Assembly: GCA_015501605.1 (NCBI GenBank)
Contig: JADNRZ010000019.1
Coordinates: 186,001 to 250,000 of the forward strand
DNA: 64,000 nt
Reading direction: 5' to 3'
DNA from: Panaeolus papilionaceus
Taxonomy: Eukaryota > Basidiomycota > Agaricomycetes > Agaricales
Shown here piece by piece: positions 47,713-56,335 of the stretch. A program made the position numbers and the translations under genes. The notes beneath the pieces are model-generated. The model searched no databases. It was not told the origin of the DNA and saw only the letters and a list, made by a program, of their open reading frames with translations. Position 1 is the first letter of the stretch; each line of letters starts with the position of its first letter.

Positions 47713-48401
47713 GAACATGCCTTCTTATATTTGCGCTCATCTCTGATATCTATTTTTTTTTTCTCTTAAAGGGCTCTGATCAACCCTCCCAAAATAAAGA
47801 AGGGAAAGCACATCGGGTGTATATTGGATTAGTAGTTTCTTATTTTCCAGTTTTTTCTGTCCTATTGGGCATTCTGATTTTATTCGCTTTTGTTACATAT
47901 AATACCCTTTTTCCCTAGTAGAATACTATTTCTCAATAATAATAATTGCATACTGCTATAATTTACATGCTAGGCTGTTCATGGAACTACTCACTACCAC
48001 AAATTTGGTAGCAATGCTGCTGTGATCTGTGCTGCTTTGTAGCTCAACATCCAAATACTGTAAAGACCTGAAGGCAGTTCATAGAACACTGTAGCAGAAA
48101 CACACTGTTACGCAGCACTACATATACAAAGGTTATCTAGTTGGTTGTCTCTTGATAAATGTTTATAGCGGCACAGAGCCAATACTGACACCTTGGTACT
48201 GCTACTGGGGGTTCTATGAATGGAGCAGAGTCTCCTGAGAGTGCTACAGAGTGCTACAGAGCATTACTGATGCCATCAATTGAGCTACAGACAGTTACCA
48301 CGTCATTTAGGCTGACTACGTAAGGGGTACCCTCTGCTATGGCGCTACAGTGCTACAGAGCGCTACGTAACGCTCCATAGCAGACCCAGACATTGCTGAT
48401 G
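47713..48401. repeat. Right terminus of giant element with subterminal GCTAC repeats and TIR
   Basis: Non-coding 690 bp rich in GTGCTACAGAG, GCTAC and GTAGC motifs (dense at about 48,090-48,380), ending in ATTGCTGATG at 48,392-48,401, the inverted copy of the left end. Orientation of the GCTAC motif is opposite to the GTAGC motif at the left terminus. Typical of transposase-binding subterminal arrays. Confidence 0.7.
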
Positions 48402-49071
48402 TATGCCATTGTCCCAGAGCTTGATACTTTTCAAGCAAAGCCACCCCAAGGATCAATGGATATTGGTGGAGGTTATGTATATCTTCGACCACAAGATCGA
48501 AATTGGGCTCAACTTCAGCCAGCTGAAGAAGAACTTGTGTACACAATGTTCCAGACAAAGAAGGTCCGCCGATGGGGTCGATTGCTTCTTCCCACAGGTC
48601 AAGTGACTCGAAGCATGTATGCTGAAAACAACAAGAAATCGAGGTCCAATTTGCGGGTTGCTCGAAATGTCAAGGTACATTAAATGAACCACTATACTCA
48701 ATGGGTTCGGACTCCTATCTGACATCACTCTTTAGATTTTCTATCATGGCACCCAGCGCTTTGCTGAGGTGCAGTTTTATTTTTCTCTTCCAAATGAGGG
48801 AGGCAGATATGCCATGGTTTCGCTATATGGAACACAACATCTAGGTATCTGGGAGGAGTCATTGCACACACTCTATGCATGTTCATACAGTGGTCAGGGA
48901 TCGTTGGCAATTATCAAGCCAGACGACATACTTTCCCTCGTTTCGATGCAGCCCCTGCCCCGAAAGCCAACTGATCCTGAGAACCTGTGGTTTGTCATCG
49001 AGAAATCTGGTCTCGAGATACTTATCAGTGATGCAGCAGGACCTCAGCCAGTTCCTGACGAAATTTGGTAG
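48402..49071 (+). pseudogene. Tnp2-type transposase, C-terminal part (continuation of 12,820-15,465)
   Basis: Exons 48402-48674 and 48736-49071. Starting from the TA duplication, the frame reads YAIVPELDTFQAKPPQGS, which directly continues ...RLAQINAL at 15,463. It contains LRPQDRNW, a VRRWGRLLLPTGQVTRSMY block and, in the second exon, RFAEVQFYF and ILSLVSMQPL, all features of the C-terminal region of fungal Tnp2 proteins. The stop is at 49,069-49,071. No start codon context of its own exists, supporting the reading as a severed tail rather than a separate gene. Confidence 0.88.
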
Positions 49072-49102
49072 AAGTTTTGCAATAGAGTATACTTTGAACT
49101 AT

Positions 49103-49629
49103 TTACATTTCCGCATGAACAATCAACTCCAAAATTTCTATGCGACCCTCTAATTTAGTTAAGCGGGCCAAAACCTCCTTTTTGAAATCATAAAAGATCT
49201 CCCTAATGGCATTGTTATTGATATTGTTCACGACACACTGATTACCCAAATCAGACACTGTCTGATTTAAGTCCCAGGTTTGCTCAAATGCCAAGTCAAC
49301 AGCGCGCTCCAGGCATCTAATTTCGCTTTTTATGCATTTTAGGTCCGTTGAGAGTTTTTTTTTGTTCGATCCTATAATAATGAAAACAGGATTCATTACT
49401 TAACTTGAAAATTGTGTCACGGCTCAAAATTAAATGCATACATACCAGCATCACAGTGTGTTTCAATGCTTGTTGTGGCTGTTAACATACTATCAACTGA
49501 GATAGCAGGGAAGAATGTAATCTGGAGGAGGTCACTTTCAGTGTACATCATATGATGACGACGACGACGTACAGGCTCAGATGCCGGGTTCAGAGAGGAC
49601 TGGTCTTTGATGTGATCCATTGGGGACAT
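49103..49629 (-). CDS. Small coiled-coil protein, 150 residues, outer CACTA cargo
   Basis: Exons 49629-49446 and 49371-49103 (151 codons) joined across a 74-bp intron with a GTATGT donor. The N-terminal half includes a basic RRRRHHMM stretch. The C-terminal half (LKCIKSEIRCLERAVDLAF, then LARLTKLEGRIEILELIV) has heptad-like hydrophobic spacing of a coiled coil. It is convergent with the Tnp2 tail, stop codons about 30 bp apart. Function unknown. Confidence 0.6.
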
Positions 49630-49919
49630 GAGCGATGCTGGAGAATACCTAAGATGTGATAATATATGGTCAAAGGGACCTTCGTTATTATTTGAGCATA
49701 CATCTACATGTGTTCATATCTACAGAACACCGACTACAAGTGACACCAGAAGGCAGTCTTCTTATCCTCGGAAGTTAAATTTCTCAGGTATTCTCACGCG
49801 TTTCAGGAAGCTGCAGAGTTCAACAGAAATTTGTATTTTGCGCAGAACGGCGCAGAAAAAGGCCTAAAATCCCTGAATCCGCAGAAATCCGCAGAGCCGT
49901 TTTTGACTGGGCACTGTCA
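49630..49919. repeat. Right flank of outer CACTA with TCTGCGG-type motifs
   Basis: On the minus strand this stretch holds repeated TCTGCGGATT / TTCTGCGC motifs (49,835-49,905). Related TCTGCGG-n-CGCAGA sequence occurs near 10,165-10,190 in the opposite orientation. It probably represents the right subterminal region of the outer CACTA; the exact end was not determined. Confidence 0.4.
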
Positions 49920-51414
49920 CCCTTTCACCCCCTTCCTTGCATTCCCAGTCATTTGTTCTCTTGACACGACCTAATCCTGTCTGCACTGTGCAGCTGAGTT
50001 ACTCGAATCACGGCTTGCAACTCCAACGGGGATTGAGATGTGGGTGGGTGCCGTTGGTGTATCTGCGCATGGCGAATCAGGGAACGGGACCGCTTCGTTT
50101 AATCCTGCAGCCGACCTTATCCCCAACTCTCAACCAAGTACCCTCCCTCCTCAATGCACTCTGCGACAATCAACAATCGTGGCAATCTCCATAAATTCAC
50201 TTTTCGCTCGTACGCCGGCCCTGCTCACTTCACATCCCTGCTCCGGCTCTGGATAAGCTGAAGTCTGTGATCGCGAGGGATAGTACTAATGCTGGTAAGT
50301 CAAGATTTCCTTATTTTCTTGTTCGCACTGTCTTTTTATCCTCCTCCACTCACTCTTCTCTTTCCTTCGCTGGCCATCTGAACTCTCTTCAGTCGCGTCC
50401 ATTTCGTATCTTTCCTACTTATATATCCACCATAACCCCACATTTGCGTTCACCTTCCTCTCTCAATACACATCGTTCCCTCATCCCATTCTCTACGAAA
50501 CTGTCTTATCGCATTGGCTCTTTCATATATGTTGCATTGAGTTGAATAATGATGTAGGTTTCCACATTGGGTGGAGGCCCAAGGAAGTATTGCTTCGTGT
50601 TAGAAGTACTTTGTAAAAAAATGTAGCTTTGCGAGAGGTACGTATATGCAACAGTGGCCCAAGTTCGTCTATTTGTGCTCGTGTAAGTGAGCTTTGATTG
50701 GCGATTGGAAAGCCAGCCAAGAGACTTTGAATTCGAACCTGACGTGTTGGACGTTTCACTTCTTGGGCTTGCTTGATGATGTGTTCATCGAAAGAGCTCA
50801 GGTGAGTGTAGAATAATGTCTGCTTCAGTACTCTCACCCAACTCTTTTCATACCTCTGGCTTTTTCGGTTTCTGGGATTTGCAACGATACGTGTGGGTGA
50901 TCCCTCATACGCCTGGGCAGGGATGGGGAATTTTACCCTCATTTTCATCTGCTTGAGTAAATGATAAATACTCGAGTACAATCATATTTGGGGGGGAAGA
51001 TACATCCAACTCAGAGCTTGTCGTTTCTGATTGATTGACAACATCTCCCCAAACAAGACGCACAGAGCTGCTGCTGGCCTTTACCGAGACTTTCAATCCG
51101 TGTTTTATTGAAATATGGCTTGAAACGTTTTATGGGTATTTATACTAGACAAGTGGATACAACTCTCAACAAGGTTTTGTCGTTTTCAGACTCGTCCGAG
51201 TCGTTGTCCCTCTTCAAAGTCTAATCATGTGACCGTCACAATATTTGTGCATTTGTGGACTGTCACCGTCACGTCAGTTTTCCTTCCTTCCTCTCCCCCA
51301 TCATCCTCACCTTCCCAACCACTACGCGTTGATTCTGGGTATATCGCTACTCTGTGCTATCTCGTATTCACGTTCTCTATGCAAGCCTTTTTAGCAAACG
51401 CCGAGGTGGTCAAG
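49920..51414. repeat. Copy C of the dispersed repeat, first segment
   Basis: Collinear with copy B from about 6,640 to 8,195. The strongest matches are at 50,090-50,130 and 51,080-51,210. It is interrupted at GGTCAAG (51,408-51,414) by the hAT-like element; the repeat resumes at 54,418. No intact gene is seen. Confidence 0.7.
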
Positions 51415-52149
51415 CCCAGTGAAACTCGCATCTGATTGCAAGGTACTCTAACTGAGTCTGTCTGAGCATAGATGTGAAGATGCGAGTAAATCCGTGCGTA
51501 GCTGAGCACTCCGTTCTGAATCGAACTGAATCAAACTAATCTGAGTATTACTGCGTGCACATGAGGCTGTCTGAGCAACAAATTTTTATCTTGTCGAATG
51601 ATATTGAATGAAATGTTCAAGAGCCTTCGATAAATAAAATTCGTTACCCCAAGGATGATCACATGATACGGACCTCTTTAATCACTTCTTCCAGAGTAAT
51701 TCAAAGTCCCACCCCTTCCTTCTTACCACCACAAACAGCTTCACCCCCATCACATCCTCTCGATTGCCATGCCGCATGCCCCCTGCTAACCCTTCGGTCA
51801 CATCGATAAGCACATCCCTTATGCCATAGGTGTGTTAGCTCAAAGGATGTGTTGGAAAAATGCGCATATATGCGCCTGTTTTAGGGTATTTTCGCCTCAG
51901 CTGATGTTTCAACGACGAACTGATTAACGCAAGGTATGTCTGTCATTCTCTTTTCATCAATTGATGTTAATCGCACTCCAGGGTCCTTCTCTCTACACCG
52001 ATTACCTCAAAGATCCTGGAAATGGCATTATCTCCACGTTCCGCATGACATTAGGAGCCCCCAACTCCGTTACACTTAAGGTGAGTATTGTCTTCGTTGC
52101 GCATCATGCTCCCATACAGTCATTTATTGTCTTGCGTCTTTCCGTTCGC

Positions 52150-52335
52150 TCGTCATCCAGAGGAGGTAGTAGCCTAGAGGCTACAGCTTGGGGGTGGAAA
52201 GAGGGCGATGGCCCGAAGACCACTGCCCCACTTCCCAGGTCAAGAGCCAATGGTCGGATGAGGATGCGCCCCCAAAGCGAGCAAGGCCGCCCAGCCGATG
52301 ACGAACATTGGCTCGCCCCAAACGGCGGGTGAGAG
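52150..52335 (+). other. GC-rich self-complementary segment
   Basis: Contains GTAGCC-TAGA-GGCTAC, and GAGCCAATG at about 52,244 pairing with CATTGGCTC at about 52,307. It directly precedes the hairpin array, so the whole 52.15-52.96 kb region may act as one structured transcript. An open frame of 123 codons overlaps it, but its sequence is low quality and I do not call a protein. Confidence 0.35.
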
Positions 52336-52405
52336 AAGCGTACCTAATAGCCTATATGCCACATAGCTTGTCTGTGGACCAACAAGCAGGTATATAAAAA
52401 ACCCA

Positions 52406-52955
52406 TGCAGCGAGATGTTAGGATCGCTAGTGGGTGTGTAAACCCAGGTGCACGATGTCAGACATCACGAGGTGTGTAAAACCCCGAGGGACCCGTTAGA
52501 GTCATGAGATAATAGGGTGTGTAAACCAAAGGCGAAACGTTAGAATCGCAGGGGTGTGTAAACCCCGACAGGTGTGTAAACCTGTGAAAAATGGGTGTGT
52601 AAACCCAGACGCGAGACGTTAGACATCGCGGAGGTGTGTAAACCTCAAGTTAAAAGGGTGTGTAAACCCCAATGGGTGTGTAAACCCGGCTGACGACATG
52701 TTAAAGTCGCAGAAGGTGGTGATAACCACCGAGTAATTGGGTATGTAAACCCAAGCGCGAGACGTTAGAATCGCAGGAGTGGTGGTGACCACTCCAAGGG
52801 GTGTGTAAACCCGCCCCACGACACATTAAGAGTCATGAAGAAGTGGTGTTAACCGCATAATGGCTGTGTAAACCACAGGGGACCCGTTAGAGTCATAGGA
52901 ATGGTGTTAACCATAGGTATGGGTGTGTAAACCCAAAGGACCCGTTAGAGTCATG
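52406..52955. repeat. Array of about 26 alternating small hairpins with co-varying stems
   Basis: Two hairpin types alternate. Type A has a core like GTGTGTAAAC with matched flanks: TGGG/CCCA, GGGG/CCCC, AGG/CCT, GAGG/CCTC, GGTGG/CCACC, GAGTGG/CCACTC and ATGG/CCAT occur in different units, so stem arms change together. Type B has a core like CGTTAGA with arms such as GCGA/TCGC, CGAC/GTCG, AGCGA/TCGCT and GAC/GTC. I count about 16 type A and 10 type B units at roughly 20-30-bp spacing. The array fills the middle of the hAT-like element. Confidence 0.85.
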
Positions 52956-54417
52956 ATAGGCCATGGCGAATCCCCCCGATCGACACGCCAGCATCAAACA
53001 GAGGTGATAATCACATATTGGTGGGCATGTGGACTGGTGGTTTTGATGTTAGCTGACGCGCTGGGCGCAGACAGTTTCGCATCCAAAGAGAGATCTGGTT
53101 GTGTTGGAGGGTTTGAGAGGTAGAAGAGGGAGGATACGAGGAAGAGTAGCTGATGGCGAGATGTGGTGAATGGATCATTGGATAGTGATAAAGACAGGGT
53201 GTGATGATTGGGGACGAGGGAGGAATATTGGATAGCGATGGGTAGAGGTTGAGGGGGATGTAGAGAAGGGGAGATTGTCATATGGTATTGCTTACCTGCG
53301 ATTCTTGAGGTCTGGTGTAATCGGGATTGGGGTGACTGCTTGAGTTTGGCCAAGCGAGTATGAGAAGAATATGAATCGCCCTACTGACGTAGGTGGAGAA
53401 GTGTTCTGGGAGTGTCCTGCAAGGAGTGGAGGGGGGAGATATGTTGCGTTATGAGGAAATGATGGGATACGCATCTGATTTTAGCCATCTTGTATTCCTG
53501 GTTGGCTTAGGGAAAGGGAGTAGCGGTAGTTCTCCAGTTTTGTAGCCCGTAGCTGGTCAGGGTAGAGAGTTATGAGGATCTGGTGGTCTCATAGACCCTC
53601 CTGGCGAAGAGTCGCCCGTCAATTCTTGCATTCTTTGTTCATGAAGTTGTCAGGTTGGTGAGGCGTCAGGTACAGGCTATGTTGCAGCTCAGTTAGTGTG
53701 CTGCAATGGGTGTCGACACAGATGCAGGTGATGAGCTGGCAGAGTATCAGTGTCGCCAGTGTTGTGGTGTCCCAATTAATGTCGGTCTTAGAAGGAGATG
53801 TATCCAGAAATTAAAAGGATAAAGATATAGAGAGCCGAGCGAGAGACGCTGAACCGGCGAGAAGGCGAGGTGGTAAAGATAATACAGATACGGAGTGGAA
53901 TGGATGGCGAGTGTTGCGGCTCGCTCACGTGACCAAGAAGAGCGATCTGTGCGAGCACAGATCTTCTCAATACCTCCGTTTCTCCAGAGATACGAGGCAA
54001 GAGTGCAACAGAAAAAGAGGGAAGCGTCCGAGCCAATGTCCAAGGCGGCGTGCAGGGAGGCAAGGATCGGGAGACGTAGGGGAGGTTATATGGGACAGTG
54101 CTTTGTTACGCAGATATACCGTATTTACTCAGATGTGCTCAGATGTACTCAGAGGATATCAGAAATAAAATATATATTCTACGTTATCTCTTCATATGTG
54201 GCTCTCAGTCGAAGTCAGTATCTATCAGATGTGCTCAGATGCTGTCGGATTTCAGCAATGGTGCTTTAAGAAATGTGCACTCATTCTCCTCAGATGTGCT
54301 CATTTGAGGGGGAAATTGGATGAGCACCAATGATTACATCTGAGGGATATGTTCGCTCAGATTTTCTCAGCTCTGCTCAGTGGTGCTCGGATGGACTCAG
54401 ATGTGAGTTTCACTGGG

Positions 54418-55166
54418 GGTCAAGTCCCAGATGCTCCCTAATACATAGTCGTGAGTTTGGTTATTCCTTCTTGTATTCAACTCTGCCTAACGTTTGACCT
54501 GTTCAGGTGTAATTAAGTACTGGACTGCAATTCATAATATACCTCATTTTTGACTTCCTCTTGAGCCTGTCGGCTCAGTTTTCGCATGATCGTTGGTGCC
54601 AGTCACCACTCGCCTGGAAGAGGGATCAATATCGAAGTGGCCTACTCGTCAACAGTCGCCCCTGCATGTTTCCTCTCACGTCCCTATTATCCCCTTAACT
54701 CAATCTTTCCATCCAATTCCTCTCCTAGCTCACTTCGCTTCAATGAATGTATCCCCGGTTCTTTGTCTCTCCACCCCAACTTCTCGCTCCCGTCTTTCCA
54801 GTACACGTGTCTCCCTCTGCTCCCATTACCCACTCTTCGTCTTGACTCATACTTTGTTTAATTGCTTCCCTTCACCTACATTTATCCTCCCTTGCTCATA
54901 CACACGTCGTTTCATTTCACAGCTCCCTCCCTCCATTCCTTTCTGTCTTATCCCCCAGGTAATTACTCTCAAATCTCTGACGGTGTCGCCGCCCTCGCCC
55001 ATTAATAGCGCTACCATCAGCGTTGGCCCCCGCGGCATGGGTGTTCGCCATTTTCCCCGTCCTCATTGGCGCTCTCCTCATCCTCATACCCGCCCCTTCA
55101 ACCTCTTGCTGTACACTTAAGCTCGCTCCTCATCCGCCAGACAAGATTTACTTCACCTGTCTTCGT
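54418..55166. repeat. Copy C of the dispersed repeat, second segment
   Basis: Continues copy C after the hAT-like element and aligns with copy B at about 8,205-9,000 (AGATGCTCCCTAA landmark). It ends at TCGT (55,163-55,166), the left target duplication of the LTR element. Confidence 0.7.
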
Positions 55167-55720
55167 TGATGTACGCGTTACGGTAAGTCTAGATATGAAA
55201 TGAAATATAATAAAGTATGATGTGTGATGATATGAGGGTGGTGTGATGATGAGTGAGTAAGCGCGACGTTGCAAGATCGTGGGGTCTGCGAGTGCTAAGG
55301 GAAAGGTGTGTAACGAGAGGAAGGGTGGTGCCGAATGCACGCGGAACGACGAAATACAAACGAAAACGAGACGAACTACGAAATACGAAGACGACGAGGG
55401 ACGATGACGACGAACTGGGGCGAAACTGAGGTGAAACTTCTCTATTCTGTGGTGGAAATTGTACAGTAAATAATATACATGAGTTGCAATGGTGCTACGA
55501 AGGTAAACTAAATAGGCAATACGAATGAAAACAATAAGAAATTGAAAGGATTTAAGCAAATTAGCGCCGAAGCGTTTCAAGGAAGCGAAAATAGAATGAA
55601 AAATGAATGAAATAAACCGAAAGAAGGAGGTACCGTGCAGTCGGGGAATGGAGGAGGAACGATAATTGTAAAAATACCGAAAATGCGGAATTGGGAGGGA
55701 TGCGGCTTCGGAGCTCATCA
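55167..55720 (-). repeat. 3' LTR of the retrotransposon
   Basis: 554 bp, TGATG...CATCA ends. On the minus strand it contains an open frame of about 185 codons shared with the other LTR; composition rather than domain content suggests this is incidental. The polypurine tract lies immediately beyond its inner end. Confidence 0.88.
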
Positions 55721-56335
55721 TATTCCCCTCTTGCTGAGAATGTGACTGTCCCCAGTCACCTGAGGACGTCGAATCTTCCTAAAACGCGAAACGGAAGCGG
55801 AACGGGGATGAAAGTGAACGAAAGGCGACGAGAACGGGTGAAGAGAATATACTACAAACTGAATAAAATGATGAAGTGATGAAATGGAGCGCCAACGGGT
55901 AACGAAAACGAAGTAATGGATGAAGATCGGATGAAACTGCGGCAAATATGTGATAAACCTGGTAAATACGGAGGCAAACGGATGAAAACACAAGAAAATG
56001 GATGAAATACGGATACTACATGGGCGAAATGCGCCTCGAATCCGCTTAATAAAATGAAGAAAGCGGTGAGCCCTCAGTAGATCATCACTGGGCTAACGAT
56101 GCGCTCAAACGAATCGCGATAATAATGGGAAACGGATGACGAAACTGAAGGGTGAATGTTGAAGACAAAAGGGGTCAGAATCACGACAAAGGTAAAGTGA
56201 ACCCGAAAAATGCGAAAAATAATGAAATAAAATCGAAAAATAGGGGACTCAACCATATATTCCCCTCTTGCTGAAATTCTGACCGTCCTCGGTCACTCCT
56301 ACTCGAATACCTCTCTAACCAATGCTCCTAAATCC

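Larger units (their letters stand above)
15466..48401. mobile_element. 32.9-kb giant TIR element (Plavaka-type transposase plus TET/JBP and DUF6532 cargo)
   Basis: The left end CATCAGCAAT and right end ATTGCTGATG are perfect inverted repeats, flanked by TA at 15,464-15,465 and 48,402-48,403. Deleting the element and one TA joins CTT-TA to TGCC-ATT and continues the Tnp2 frame as ...QINAL-YAIVPELDTF..., which fixes both boundaries. Inverted GTAGC/GCTAC subterminal motifs lie inside both ends. Coding content: Plavaka-type transposase ending about 320 bp from the left TIR, decayed genes at 34.5-39.1 kb, a TET/JBP-like gene, a small coiled-coil gene and a DUF6532 gene. Without the nested 13.8-kb CACTA the original size is about 19.1 kb. 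Confidence 0.9.
10150..49915. mobile_element. Outer CACTA-type element (about 6.8 kb without its insertion)
   Basis: The element is inferred from a Tnp2-type transposase gene (12,820-15,465 plus 48,402-49,071) with divergent cargo on its left and a convergent small gene on its right, lying between repeat copies B and C. Exact termini were not resolved. The motif TCTGCGG and its relatives cluster at about 10,165-10,195 in one orientation and at about 49,840-49,905 in the opposite orientation, like CACTA subterminal repeats. The right edge is probably near 49,915. The element is interrupted by the 32.9-kb insertion at 15,466-48,401. Confidence 0.5.
51415..54417. mobile_element. 3.0-kb non-autonomous DNA transposon with hAT-like ends
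   Basis: The ends are CCCAGTGAAACTCGCATCTG at the left and its reverse complement at the right with one mismatch (a TIR of about 21 bp). GGTCAAG is duplicated at 51,408-51,414 and 54,418-54,424, and repeat copy B shows the empty site. Subterminal CTGAGCA / TGCTCAG and CTCAGATG motifs are repeated within about 170 bp of the left end and 320 bp of the right end, as in hAT elements. The exact duplication length (7-10 bp) is ambiguous, so Mutator-like is not excluded. No transposase is recognised; the interior holds a structured GC-rich stretch and a hairpin array. Confidence 0.75.

Noticed and set aside
15466..48401. Starship-type giant fungal element
   Set aside because: No tyrosine-recombinase (DUF3435) captain is seen. 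TIRs, a TA duplication and a Plavaka-type DDE transposase point to cut-and-paste transposition.
52406..52955. CRISPR-like repeat-spacer array
   Set aside because: Both repeated units and their arms vary, there are no constant-length unique spacers, and the genome is eukaryotic.
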